NCBI GenBank assembly: GCA_964247055.1
Contig: OZ176054.1
Location: forward strand, 4,526,001 to 4,590,000
DNA length: 64,000 nt
Source of the DNA: Paragordius varius
Lineage: Eukaryota; Nematomorpha
Direction of reading: 5' to 3'
Below the pieces are notes generated by a model, which saw only the letters and a list, made by a program, of their open reading frames with translations, did not search any database and had not been told where the DNA came from. The position numbers were made by a program, and so were the translations under genes. This document shows, one piece after another, positions 38,701 to 54,200 of the stretch (positions are counted from its first letter, which is position 1; every line of letters starts with the position of its first letter).

Positions 38701-39736
38701 ATCTTAATAAATCTGAAACTAAAAATTTACTGCCGAATATTTGAGTTGCTTTGAATAATTTAAATAGAATATTAAAATGGGTATTTAGCATTTTCTTTGC
38801 CTTTTATTTATTATTCTTGTTGACGAGTGTCATAGGATTTTAACAACCGCGTTTATATTAAATTTTATATTACCAACTTTAAAGGCTTCATTTGGAACAA
38901 AATAGTTTTTGATTCATGATATTATTATTATTATTATTATTACAACTAGGGTTTCTTTAGAATCTGTCATAACCCTATATTATATATTAAATTTTCATAA
39001 ATCTATTGTTTATTAAATAATCTATAGACTTATAAAATGGATCAATGCGTAGTTATGCTAGAATGTAATTTAACTGTTTTCAGATATTCGGTTGAAATTT
39101 TATTTTATTTTTATGAGACCATATAAACACGTTAAATATTTATTTTAATATACAATTTCATTCGACACATTAAATTAACTATTTTTTATGATCCTTTTAA
39201 AATTATTGAATTAATAATATTTCCTTTTTAGGCATCATACCTTTATAGCATTTTATATCGCTTCTAAACCTTAATTCCTTTTTACTAAAAATTTAGGTAA
39301 CACGTTGCAATGGTTAAAATCTAGGGGATGTAATTACAAAAATTACCAACCGTTTTCAGTAAACTAATTTATTTCTATCAAAATATATATATATGTTGAT
39401 TAAAATATCTAACTGAATTTCACGGTCTAACTTAAAAATATTTTTTTTAAAAAAACATTTGCTGTACGAAAACTTTTTAATTAACAGTTTTTTGATAGGC
39501 GGCATGGAAGCCTAGATATAAAATCACATAATTATGATTTATATTTATGATGTCAACATGAATAAAGCATACATAGGTAAATAAAGTATATATAACAGCT
39601 TCCCTTTATCATCAATTGTGTAAATTAAAAAAAACTAAAAATAAAAAATCGATAATATTACCAAAATAGACAAAATACTACAGCTATATTATTGTGGAAA
39701 TTAAATTTAGCATTTAATTTAATATTTTATTTTAAA
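38701..39736. other. Upstream region of the UNC13-type gene
   Basis: A+T-rich, with a short ATT repeat near 38926-38942. No gene recognised and no distinct promoter element visible. Confidence 0.4.
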
Positions 39737-42700
39737 ATGGAATCATCCAACACTAACGATGACTTCAAGTATTCCAATGACAGGTATGAAATTTGATTGT
39801 AAAGAAATATAATGAGGTATTCAATTAATTAGCTTGAAAATAGATTTTCAGCATTTTAAAAAGGATAAATAAAAATAATAAATTTACGTTTAAATTCTTT
39901 ACTGGTTGGTCAACAGACATTGGTCCTTATTATTTCGTTTGTCTTCCATTTTTTTAAAAAAAACAACCGTATTTTGATCTAGTTATATAATTTTCGAGAT
40001 TTGTTTGTTTTTATTTGAAAATTAATAAATATTTTTGAGATATATTGGGAGACCTATCATAAAGTTTTGGTATCATGTAATCAAGAGTGAGAGTGACTAA
40101 TGTATTAAGGCAATCAAATAACGGATTTATTATTGACATTTTTCACGGATTTTATAAACTTTATCTCTATAACTTTTTATATGAATACACTGCTTTAAAA
40201 AGAAGTTGAATAAGATTAGGGATTCATAATAATATTTAGTTAAAATTTTTAATTTATTAAAATACACAAATATATATATAAGAAATAAATCTCTAGCGCA
40301 AAACTTTTCGGGGTAACAATTACAAAGGCATTTTTTATAAATCAAAATAAATTTTCAAACAACATGATAATACATAAATACTAATTGCTTAATATGATAA
40401 CTAATTAATTCTCAAATTTTAAGGAGCCATTTTTTACATTAGAATTCCTGAAGTTGATAACCGTTACTTGGAAACAATACTGTATTTGGTTGATCAAAAA
40501 AAGAATTATATGGTTGATGTTGAAAAGGTATGTGATAAATTTTATACAACAATGATGTGTATAGAAATTTAGATATATTTTTTGTTAAAGTGGGGATATT
40601 ATTGGAACGGTTATTAAAAATATATTTTATGCTTGAAATATGACCGTTTCTGAATTAAGATTTTCGTATATATATATATATATATATATATGTCTCAAGC
40701 TGACAATCACATATAAACAAGAGATTAATATTTAAACGAAATTGATAATGAGCTATTAGAATCCGCGAGTTTATTTTGTCATAATGTTTTTAAAATATAA
40801 GGGCATTTTTGGAAAATAAAATCTAAGCTTTTTTAATTATATAATTGTGTGAAAGCATAGCTATGTTCGAAATATTATATAATATTTATTTAAACGTATA
40901 GCTGTTAATCTTATTTTGAAATTTCATGGGTTTTGGAGCCAATAATGATATTAAAAAATTAAATTTCCGTGATTAAACAGTGTATACTCCTTATTAACAG
41001 ATATTTAAATTAATTAATCAGTTAAAAATTTAGGTTTTGTCCGTATAATATTTATTTTATGTAAAAATTATATATTCCGATCTATTTACAATAAAATTCA
41101 ATTTATTTTATAAACTATTAACACGTACCACATAGAAAGTTATGGTAAAATTTATGTAGGTATATGGCGTTCTTAAAAAATTTAAATTGAAAGAAATACA
41201 AAATTTTAGGCATATTGAAGACGAACGGTTAAATACATTAAATGTATATAACCTGAGAATTTTAATTAAAATACAAATCTTGCATGACTTATAGTTAAAA
41301 ATGTAGAATATTTCACCAATATTCGGATATAATGTTTACAGTTTGAGAATTAGGCTTAAATCCAATAAAAATATATAATTAGGCTAATTAGATGCTAAAT
41401 TATTATACTTATAAGCATATAATATTTAACCACTAATAACCCGTTTTATAGTTACTTTTATAACTTTAACAGGAATCAAAACAACTAGCAGAGTCAAAAT
41501 TAAAAAATGTCAATGAAATTAAAACTGTTGACAATTGGTTAACAAGAAAACAGGTATATTACAGCCATATATTAAACGTCTATATCTAAGTTAAAATATA
41601 TTTTTTAATTAATAGTAGTTTATAAGATATTATACGTTAATATATAAAGAAAGAAAAGTTATACATTGAAGCTTTGTACACTATTCAACACAAACTGGGT
41701 CAAGATTCTATTCCCAGCGAAGAACTGTATGGTTATTGTAAGGATGCCTTTCACATAGATAACGAAACACATGAAAAATTATTGAATATTTCACGGCGTG
41801 AAAAAGCTCCTAAACTTATTTTAAATGTCGAAGTTTTGGAAGCCAAGGATTTAGAAGCGAAGGACCCAAATGGTTAGTAAAAATGGAAATTATACGGAAA
41901 AAACGTAAAAATATTTCATCAAAAGATCAACGCTGTTCTAATTTTTTTTAATTATAACTTACTCATTGTTTGTAATTGCAAAGTATGAAATAGAAATGTA
42001 TAACAATTAATTTACGAATGTAATTAAATTAGTATAGAAAAAATTAAGGTTTAAAAAGTATGAGATGTCTTTTGAAAAAAAACATTTGTCGTTATGTTTT
42101 TGAGTTTTGTATTTATAGATTCAATTTTTAATGTATTAATATTTTTTTGCAAGGCATAAATATAAGAAATTACTATATATAAATTAAAATGTTAATATGG
42201 TTTTACTTTTAGGATTTAGTGATCCTTATTGCATGTTGGGAATAATACCTGGAGATAAAAGTGGTGACAATCATAATTTACATGACACGACCAAGTCGTT
42301 TTCACAAAATAAATTGGCGGAAAATAAGGGTATTTTTTATAAATTTATTAATCCATATAAAAATGGGCTTTGAAGCCATTCATATGAAACGAATGGGATC
42401 GTTTTAATCCAATTATGCTCCAAATACTACATTAATATATGCGTAAATCATGGTCAAAAAATTTTAAATTAATTTTGGGTTTACCCACCTTTTTTAATTA
42501 GCCCTATATTTCGATAAAACACAAAAATCGTGCTTAGATATAATATTAGAGAAAATATGTGGGTTTTAAAGCAAATTCAAGTAGGTTGTCTTACATTTCT
42601 AAGGATGATTTATATAATTGCCTTTTGCGATTGGCCCCTTTGTCTTTATCTTACTCCCTTTAATCGCTTCGACATCTAGACTTTAAAAATCCTAGAAAAA

Positions 42701-44344
42701 CGCATATTTAAAGTGGCTCCCAGGTTTTCTTAAATTAAACCTTTAGTATATCCCTTAAAAGTGGAAAAATGTATGGGTGACACAATTATTAGTAAAAATA
42801 ACAGTTAAAATAAAGTTGTCAGACTTTTCTAAATTTTTAGCGAATTCCTAGAATTATGAAACATCAACATTAGAATGTCAAAAATAATAAGAAAAAAATA
42901 TCCATTTGTTCAGCAAAGCTTCTTAATTACAAGAATGTCGCATTTGTAAAAGAAAAATAATTTTAAATTTTTAAATTTATCTTGTTTTACTGTGATAAAA
43001 TCTAAATTTAAATTTAAATCTTTAGTTAAATTATTAATCTCGTCACAGCCAGGCGACAGATAGTTTTACCATTTCCATTATTATAAAGTAATAACAAAGT
43101 GGATCTTTTACTATATATTGTTTCTTAATTGGTTTAGTATTTTTGTTATAAAGCGCTTTTTTACGAGAGTATAGAATTTTGGATCAATAATTTGTAGGTT
43201 TAGTTTAATGATGGTCTATGGAATAAAGATAAAATATTGCATGACACAAATTTAATTAGATTATGCAATATATTATCAATACCTATCTAATAAAAAATAT
43301 CAACTACAATATATATATATATATATAAAATAAAATTAATTCTTGGATCGCCGTACCGGAAATTAAAATTATGTAAAATTAATGCCAAAACCACGCACAT
43401 TATTTTAAATATTTTTTGGAATATGCCAAATATTTTAAAAAAAATATTTGTTAATATATATTTTATTAATTTTTTAATAAACAATGTTAGTTATCATAAT
43501 TTTATATAGTGTAATTGTTACTAAGATTTTAATTTTTAAAATTGTGTTAATCATAAAATAAACACAAAAAGCCGATTTGAGAGATCAAAATTTCAATTTT
43601 ATCTTAAGTTTTGGTCTAATTATTACTATTATAATAAAAACTTAAATTGCATATAAAATAAGATAATCAACATTTTGAAGGAAGCATTTGACAGTGCAAT
43701 GCATCACAATGGAAGTATAAATACGACTGTTCTATAAATACTTCTTCTACACAATTTAAGGCCCTGAAATAATTAGCTGAATTTTTTTTCTAAAATCGCC
43801 TTAAAATTTAAGGGCAAAACTGTTGTATTGAGGTCTTATCTGATACAATTTTTTAAAAGTTTATTTAATGATAAGAATTTTTTTATATTTTTTTTAAAAA
43901 ATATTTTATATTAGATGTTTCCACACTTCCTGACACAAAGATTCCTGCGAACTTTATATATGTTACGGAAGTCAAAACAAAAAATTTGAATCCTGTATGG
44001 AATGAAAAATTTAAATGGTATAATTAATATTTTATATGAATTTATCCAAATAAATATATATTATCAATGGCAATAATACCATAGTAAAAATTTTGAAATC
44101 ACTTTATACATAAAATTTAGGCTCTGTACATTACATTTTGGCATTTACTCTTCCATTTTTAATATATTTTGTGTCCATTATTCATAAAAATCGGTCATAT
44201 AATAAATATTCTAAATTAAATTTATTTATGAACTTAAAAAATGTCTATTATTTAAATTTTCAAATCAACTTGTATAATGTTATCTCAGCTTTTCGATTAA
44301 AATTTTATGGTTATACCATCTATTATCATAACTTAGCCTTTTCC

Positions 44345-44379
<35 letters not shown>

Positions 44380-47300
44380 ATAGTAGCAAATGCCTTGCTA
44401 TGATTTAAATTATTCATGATGCTCTCTATAATTACACCATAAGCCAAAACTCCATTATACATTTGTTATTAAAAAATAGCTCTGTTTGCTTGTAATTATT
44501 GATTTTATAGCGTAATACTGGACAAAGAACATGACAAATTTCACCTTGATATATGGGATCACGATGGAGATTTTTCTGTTGTTAATGCTGCCAAAGATTT
44601 AAATCATGTACATGGCATCCAGGGTATCAATAGGTAGTGGGTTGTTTATATTTTAAATAAATTTTATAATATTTTACCCAAACTAATTAGTATAATAAAT
44701 GATCTATCCGTGAGTGCGATTTTCATCTACATTTTTATTTATTTAAATTTTTCCTTTATCATTTAAATGCCAGATGTATTTATAAGGGAAATCAATATTA
44801 ATTTTATTCAAAGTGTTGTACACCGGCTTTTGTACATTACGCTCATCTCTCATGTATGTGAATACCGTGCCAGAAAAACTGCTTGACTTTTGCGGCAAAC
44901 CATTCGTCAAGCCTTTTCCAACCTCTTTAAAATCATTGAAGTGCTGCTATGCGAAGGTGTGCTCATTGATGGAAAGTTGTATTATTTAGATGTCGTCAAG
45001 TCAGGAGAGTTGAGTGGATGCGGAAAAATTCCGTTCGATACTATTTTAATATGTCTGGTTTTGCTGTGAAAGAAGCATTGTCATGTAGCAAAATCACTTT
45101 GTCTGCCTTCTGGCCGATTACTGTCGTTTTTTCATTGCATGGTTTAAATAAGGTATTTGTTAGCGATAATGTTGTGTTTAACAATTTCACAGGGCTTTAA
45201 TAATACACAATACCGATCAGGTCCCACAAGACATAGACCATGGTTTTCTAGCCCGAGTTATTTGGCTTAATTATCTGTGATACGGCTTGCAAGAAAATAA
45301 CTATTTGGGTATTACAAAATAAAGCCATTACTTATAACCACTCCCGATTCGATGCAAAAATGATTTTTTTTGTGACTTTGAAGCAGGATTTTACAATCAG
45401 TTTTCAATTTTTTGTTCATTCAAATGGTGTGGGACCGATTTTAATGGTCTTTTCCTGCATATTTATTGAATGTTTTTGTGCTACGTATAATGTAATGCTT
45501 CTGTCACTGTTAAGGTTGAATTGGGTCATCGTCCAATAACTCTTTCACTTTAGCGTATTCGAAGTTTTTTCGTCTGCCAGAGCGCCCATACTCTTCCACA
45601 TGAATTCACACAACTATTAATATTTTGAAACTAAGTTTCACAAGTGTTAATTGATCATATTCACCATATGTTTCTGCCCGCAAACGATAGCTTTCCACAG
45701 TTTTATTCTGATGCATACCGCAAATGTTCCTTGGCACAAAATTTTACATGAATATTGAATGATAAAAATAATTGCTAGTTTTTGATGAATAATCAAATTA
45801 ATAGTCTGCATACTTTTCTCTGACGCCATCTCTCAGTCAAACCAGACAAAACTTATGAAAACACCTGGTATAAATTAAGATACTTATTCATGCTTAAAAT
45901 AATTATGATGATATTCTATTTTATGTGCTGACGGTTGACATTTTTGGATCCTAAAACACATTTGCCCGAATTATGACCTAGATCAGTGGTACTCACCAGA
46001 AAAATTTAACGGGCCAAATAAAATATATTTTTTTTCGAGGGCCATGAACCTTATAATGGCAAATACTCCATAGCTATTTGACACATATGCACATATATAT
46101 ATATATATATATATATACTCTAAATCAGCACGAATTTTTTGCGTATCGCATGATCCAACTAAAAATCGTTTTGCACCATTTAGTTTAAAATATTAAAATA
46201 TTTATTTTAACCAATAACAAGCCAATCTTAATACGTTTGTCCATATGATCATTCGTTAAGCGATTTCTGTATGTATTCTTGACATACTTCCTTTTTGAAT
46301 ATGCCGCCTCACACGTGTAAGAGGGAAAAACAGTTAGGATAACTGAGCACATTTTTTTATATTTTCATATTCATTTGGCACATCTTACCAAAACTCTAAA
46401 TATCTTTCTACTCTACGATTCTCCTTGAATATAGCCTCCAAATTGAAATCATTTTTGAAATCTATGAATTCTTTAATGATATGCGCCTTATCAAAACCGA
46501 AATGCTCAAATCGCTTAATATTGGATCCATATGCCATGGATTTTAAATGAGTTTTAAGCAATTTTTAATATTTCTTAATTCAAATCTGAATTTCATCTCA
46601 TTATATAAAATGTTAAATGATTGTCTATTATTAAATTAATCTCCGCGGTAAATTCTATAATTTCTTCATGAATCGTTTTAAGTGTTGGAAAATATGGGAG
46701 TGTTTTATTTATAAAATCTGGATTATATATTATTAATTTTTCTTTAAAAGCAATATTTGATTAGCAAATTGGGTTATTATTTTGCTCCCTTGAAGACTTG
46801 TATTAAAACTAAGAATAATGTCGCAAAGGTAGGCTAATAAAACTCACCATTTGTCACTATCAATTTCCTCGTCAATTTTTCTATTATCTTTATGATAATA
46901 GAATTTCATAACTTACAAAAAATCACAGCGGTGTACAAAAGACTATCATCAAACTCACTGTGGATATCTTTCAGAAGGTTTTTGAATATACGCGGTTTAA
47001 ATTCTCTGCCACGGATGTGGTTAACCATATCCACAACCGTTTTAATTACTACATTGAATGACTCATCTTTTACACGCGAAACCAAGTTTGCTGATGAATA
47101 AGGCAGTGAAATAAATCCTTTGTTTATTCCAATCATAGAGGGACAGCCATCTGTGCAGATCACCAATTTCATAATCCATTATTAATAAAAAAGGTGCTAA
47201 TTATTTTGAGAAAACCTTCTTTCTGGTATTATTCATTGGTAAAAATTTTAAATTTTCCTCGTTGATCATGTTCTCGTTGCAAAACTCACGAAGAGCGCAC

Positions 47301-50300
47301 ATTGAGGTGTTATAATATCAGTCCTAGAATCAATAGCAATACTAAAATATTTGCAGTTTTTCAGAGCCAATAATGTATTGTTAAAAATATATTTAGACAT
47401 ATCTTGAATGCGCCGAGCACATGTTGAATCAGAAAGTTAAAGTTTTTTAATTCTCATGATTTGATCTTTATTATGGAATTTATTAAAAAAAGTGCAACCA
47501 TTTATTAGACATTTAATTGGGAATCAGTAAACTGTTTCATATTTTTTCCTAAAAAGCATTTTATACGAAGCTAATGTTAAAGCTTTTTCCTGGGAAAATG
47601 CTATCATAATAGATTTTTCCTATAATTCCCTAATCTTTTATATTTTTCGTTTCTTTCCTCATAATTTTCGGGTAATTTATGAAAATGGATTGTAAAATGT
47701 CTTTCAATATTGTATGTTTATATAATTATGTTGTCCTTACATAAATGGCAGTTAACAACATTTTTATTTTAAACGACACAGAATTTTTATCCATTCTTTT
47801 TTAAGATGCTATTTTCATCGAATAATTTATGTTTTTTAGCATTAGATGTCATCCTTTGAATTTAAATTTAAATATTATGTAGATTTTTTCAAAAAATTAG
47901 GAATATAATTTGAATTATGATATAAAAAAACAGGTGAAATTTAATGATGTTATTTTGAAAAATATTTTATGGGAATGAGTTATGAAAAATGATGCAGGAT
48001 AGCAATGAAAAGAATATGTATATGGAAGTTTGAGTGAAATGCTTGCTAAAATTCAAAAAAAGAATGCAATAAAAAATAGAAAAGAAAATAGAACAAAGAA
48101 ACAGAAACAACGTGTGCCAAAATTTTGAAATCATTCATATTGGTTAAAAAATAAAAACTACGAAAATTCGTTTATGTGTATTTTAAAAATTCATCAATAA
48201 AAAAATAATATAAGTATCAATATGGTCATAGGGCAATTTTAAAGCACTCTAAGGGCCGCATTCGGCCCGCGGGCCGCGGTTTGAGTATCACTGACCTAGA
48301 TTGTCTTTGTTTCATTGATCAAAAAATCATTTTATTAAGTGTTAAATGCATTGAGTCTAATGTGTTTTACAAAGCTATATAATGATGCTTTTAGGACACA
48401 TTCATACCTATTTTCGTTTTCTCTGCAAAACAAATCATGTTTAAATATTTTGTCATTTTCACCCATCATTTTTATGATATAGATACTTCAAACAAATCGT
48501 TCAATCAGCCCGTTCTGACCATAAGAAAAATATCGATGACTTTCTTGGATGCGTCACTTTGTCGTTAAAGGTAAGTGTTTATTTTGATGAATTAGAATAT
48601 TCCCATGAATGGTATTGAACGGTGGTACGATTTGCAAGGGCGATCATCGAGAAGCAAAGTCCAAGGTCAGGTTAAATTACGACTTAGCATTGCTACCAAG
48701 GAAGATGATAAAGATGATGACGATGATATGTTTGGCGATAATATGATTGATATTGAACAACATATAGCATTGTATAAAATATTTATTGAGTATGAATTGG
48801 TTAAACTACCAGTATATTTTACTTTTAATGTTCGTAAAGGATTATATACCATATAATCAATGGAATGGACGTTTATCCAATATACCTGTAACCATTTTAA
48901 ATCAACACGGTGTTCAGGGTGATATATCTGCCACTCAAGAAGCGTTTTGGTAATCATACATTGATTACATATCAAATCAAATTTTTTAATTAACTCAGAC
49001 ACAACTAAATTAGGCGTAATAAAGCTATTTAATCCCTATTTTTTATATATTTTATTAAATGTATGAGGTATTATTTTGTTTCTAAATTTTTTACCCCTTC
49101 TTTACTGTGTTTCTTTGAACAACACACATTTTAATTGTAGTATTACATCCGATAAACAAACCAGATAAGGTCAAAAAGTTTTGAATAACCTATATAACCC
49201 TTTTTGACAACGCCAGTTCTTGTCATACAGTTGTTGCTGTTAATTCAATAACAATGTTTCATTAAAAAAATTATAAGGATCCTGTTACCGTTTTAATCAA
49301 AGCGATATATTTCACTGTGTGTAAAAAGAGTGTTAATTTTTTAACAAAAAATTTATTTTAGATAGCTTATAACCAGGGAATTCATTTGCCGCAATAATTT
49401 TTATTTGTTGACGACCTAATTTTTGAAATATTGTGAGAAAATTGAAATGGCCAAAAGTAAAGTTAAGATAAATTGAGAATAAATAAAAAATAATAAAATT
49501 TTAGATATTAAAGTTGATATCATTTTATCGGATATTAATTTATAAATAGCCTAAAATCATATAATTAGGGTTTTTATTAATTCTCAGATCAAAAAATCCT
49601 GTTTTTCCATTAACATACTTTATATGCAAAAAAATTTAATTATTTACTAGCTAAACTATTATCTTAACATTTTTATTCAGTAAAAAAACTTATATATTAA
49701 AATAAAATTAATGAAATATTGTTTTTTCAATTTTTTCATCTGGGTTATAAGTGTATAATACGGGAATCAAAAAGTATATAAATTAATACAAAATAGAAGT
49801 TACGAGTGGAATATCAAACAAAAATTTGTACGAATCCCACTAAAAATATTAATTTATAAAACACCTGTTCTGAGTACGGATTTTTGGTTGATATTCCACT
49901 ACTTGAAATCCTTTTGGTATTAATTTATATACTTTGTCACTTCTGCTCATTTAATATTCCAAAATAAACATTAAATTTATTAACTTATAAACCAGACGAC
50001 AAAAATAAGAAAAAATAAAAAACAATGTTTTTTTATTTAGATGTATAACCTATCTTTACCGTAGAAAATATAAATGTTAAGATTTTAATAGTGAGTTTAG
50101 CTAATAACTAGTTTAAAAAAAACATTTTGATTTAGTTTCATAAAATTTTTTTGCATATAAAGTTTGTTAATGGGAAAACAGAATTTTATGATCTGAGTTT
50201 ATATTAAAACCCTAATTATATGATTTTAAGCTATTTATAAATTGCAAAATCCGATTCAAATTTTATTATCCTTTTTTAATTATCCTAAATTTTTTTTAAT

Positions 50301-51188
50301 TTTCATTTTTTGGCCAATTTCGATTTTCTCTCAATATTTCAAAAACTAGGTCGTCAACAAATAAGTTACGGCAAATGAATGTCCTGGTTATAAGCTATCT
50401 CATGAAAAAAAATTGTTTTGTTAGCAATTTTATCTTCACAGTGTTTGTATTCCCAGATATTTTATTTATTAATCCATTGCTTTTAGTAAATGGATTGCCT
50501 ATTGCCAAGAACATTTATTATATTTACTCGATGATGCGATCATGCTAAAACTAATGCAAAACTTAGAATATAATTTCAATGAAAATAATGGGCTTAACCG
50601 TGATGAGGTAGAAAGACTAAATTTTTATTCTATAATTTATTAGATTATAGAATATATCATGTAAAAAATTTTGGGCAAAAAAATTGTTGGATGCAAATAA
50701 GAATTTTATTTATTATTTTCCAAACAATCCAAATTTATTTGCCTTACTCAACATATAGCGATTTTATTGTTATACTTACACTTAAAATTATTGAGTATTA
50801 TCTGTATAGTTATATCCTTAGTGATTTATTTTCCTAATTTATTAAGTTATTATTTATTTAAAAGTTTATAAAGAGCCATATTACATCAATTTTCTTTATA
50901 TCGAACTTTAATTTATAATTTCTAAATATTATTGATTATGGTGTAAAATGGAATTAATGCGGATCCGCCTTAAAAAATATTTTGACTCCCGTTTTTAAAT
51001 AAAAAATTAATAATTAAATTAAATATATGGGCTTTTTCTATGGCATCGTTAGCTATAAGTAATTTCTTAAACAGATTTTTCCTTAATTTTTTCATAATAT
51101 GTTTATTAAGATCATTTTAAAATCCTAATCCACTTCTGAAACTTATTATTCATCTGTTTTTAATTTATGTGTCTTAATCTTTAAAACC

Positions 51189-51238
<50 letters not shown>

Positions 51239-54200
51239 TAAATATGCTCGGAGATTCCTTCGTAAGTTATATCCGATTCAACATAGACAGTATTGTGAGA
51301 ATCGATGAATGTTACCTTCCATTTGTCAAATCGTGTGTTCGGAGACTCGACATAGTTTTGAAGTAATATTTTTATAGAAGGATAAAACGTAAAAATAGAA
51401 GTCTAATATTATAATGCCAACAATGTGATCCATAATTTTTTTATAAACTAAATGATTAGAATTGTGAAATATATTTAAAGTCTGTTGCCAATTCACATCT
51501 CTGTTCTTGTTTGCCAAAACGATTTATACATATGCACATTAATGTAGTAGGCCAATTAACATTATGGTTGGATTGACAATACAGTAGAATAAAGGTAAAA
51601 ATCGAAAAATTCTTGAAAGAATATTATTTTCCTATCTTATAACATTATATTTTATTTAATTATGGACAAAATTTGTTTTATATCATATCATATCATACGT
51701 TATTGTATTACAATTGGCTATGTGAATTGGCCAACATTAATGTACATACAGTATATATATATAAAATAAAGTTTCAATAGGTGTGGTTGTAAAAATTTAG
51801 TATTTTTATTATATGATCATATATTTTATCAGCTCATTGGAATACCTTTATGATATGAAGTTGTTCAAAGTGTCTTGCCCGTTTACTAAGGATTTTACCA
51901 TTGAAATATCGGCAGCAATAAAAGTATTACAATCTTTTAACATGTTTTTAGAAAGGAACTAAACAGCGATATATGAACATAAAACGTATATCATTACTCA
52001 AAGTGGGTAAACTTATTTCATTTAGTTATATTAATATATGAATCTATTAAAAATTACATGAAATTATATTTGATTAATTTTAATTAGGCAGATAATTCCA
52101 AGCTAGAAAATACGTTAATATTGGTGCAAAAAGTGAACAGAGAACTTTTCAAAAATTTTCAGTATTATGATGCATTTTTTAAGTATAACAATGGTGCTTA
52201 AATATTCTAGATATACCAAATTAAACTACCCTGAAGTATCAAATGGCCAGATGATTAAATGGGTGAGTATTAAATTTTTATAAATTGAATTTTTCAAAAT
52301 AAATAAATTAGTCTTAGCTATTTTAAACACTTCATTTTTCTAATGCGCCTTCTAAAATATATTTCACACTATGTATGTTTATAAATATAATGTCCATTCA
52401 TTATTTGAAAGAGAATTAAAACTACAAAATATACCGAAAACATAGTGTCTGTCTATTTCAATATTGGTAACGATAAAATGAACGGTTTTTATGCATGTAT
52501 AAATATAAAACTGAAAAAAAGCTAAAACTTTGCATATATTCCAATAAAAAACAGAAATTTTTGCTTTTATATCATTCAAATCACCAAATTTTTTTGAAAA
52601 TCACCATATCATAATATTCTAAAAACTATTGAGCATTTATTTTATAAATTTAATTTTAAATATTATATTTAATATAGTTTATGGAAGATTTTCGGAAATT
52701 CGTTGAGACGGAGGTTGGATTATTTCAGTTATAATTTGCAGGATGATTTATACAAAGAAATCCAAAGCGAAACATTTTTAACCGAGTTGACTCGTTTGAA
52801 ACTACGTTTAAATTCCCAGCATCAATTTTATAATAATGTAATTTATGAAATATATTTTCAAATGATTGAATTTCAACACCTTGCCCAAGCTACGTAAGTG
52901 CATAACAATTAAATTAATTGAGAAAATAAAAAAATATAAAATCAATGAAATTTCTATATAAATAATTTAATTGAATTAAACATCCTTAGGAACTCTTAAT
53001 AATTTTGTCATAATATTTTTTATTTACATTTCTTCCGATAATTTTTCATAAATTAATATTACAAAAATTTATCCCTATTAGTCTATCCACTAATTTTTAA
53101 ATTATTAAAACTATTAATAACTATATAAAAAGTAACTGTTTCATTATTTTAATAAAAAAATATTATTTTAGAAATATAAAAATTGATAATTTTGAGCTAT
53201 GCTTTACATGGTTCATACCATACTTCTTCAAATGGTTTAATCTTGCCCAAACAAATATGGCAAAACGGATTGAATGTATGGTTGAAAATGATCAAGTATA
53301 CAATTTATTTAGCATAAATAATTTACCGATGCCATCGTTTTAAATACTCATTTAACATGTCATGCTCATGATTTAATAAAATGTGTATATTTATAAAGTG
53401 CTCTTTAATTGCGAAATCTATATATTTATAAAAATGGAAAATGCTGGCTTTGTGTCCGGTAAACCGGTAGACGCATTCAAATCCAAATGTCGAAAAAATA
53501 TAATCATTAATGAATGCCCCGACAATAGCTTAGCCCTTTTTTTAATTAGGCCCCCAGTTCGGGCCCACCCCGTGTAAAAAACGGGTTATTTTTGAAAACA
53601 CAAGTCCACAAAAATCGTGTCTTTGAGACAGTTTTCCGGAGAACGTGTTGGACCATTCATTTCAATTTGATTTTTGTTTAGTTATTTTCGATTGCGCCGA
53701 ACATAGTGGTCTCGCTTTTTTAATTTAAACCCTCTTTTTACCCGCTCCCCCCGTAAAAGCCATTTTTACAAAAAAAATTCCACAAAAATAATTTGAATCT
53801 ATTTTTCGCCCAAGTAAACAATATATTAGTATGAATGCCCCGTTTTGAAATTCCTATGAGATCATAGCTATTAAATAATGTTTTGAAATAATCCACATGT
53901 GGATCATTTTATTGTCCCTTTTTTCAAACCCCCCCCAGAAGTCCGAAGGACTTCCTCGGGCTGTGTAGCAGCACAAGATTTACGCTAGTATATAGATATA
54001 TTAGATAGCTCTAATGTAAAATTAATGTTATAAGTAAGAAATAGAAATACTTATAAGCTTGAAACTTTTAACTGTTTTCATGCAAAAAGGTTTGTCCTGC
54101 TGCAACTAATCAAACTGTTTTACAGAAACAAAATCTGTTTGTTTTAGATTTTTAGATTTTTGTTAAAAATATTAAAAATAAGAAATAGATAAAATCAATC

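Noticed and set aside
48667-49002. 111-codon minus-strand open frame
   Set aside because: Antisense shadow of the UNC13 exons 48596-48799 and 48840-48949, which align with the family.
51924-51951. Reading through the 28-nt intron as coding
   Set aside because: Read-through adds residues absent from the family and meets a stop just after 51951; removal restores frame and alignment.
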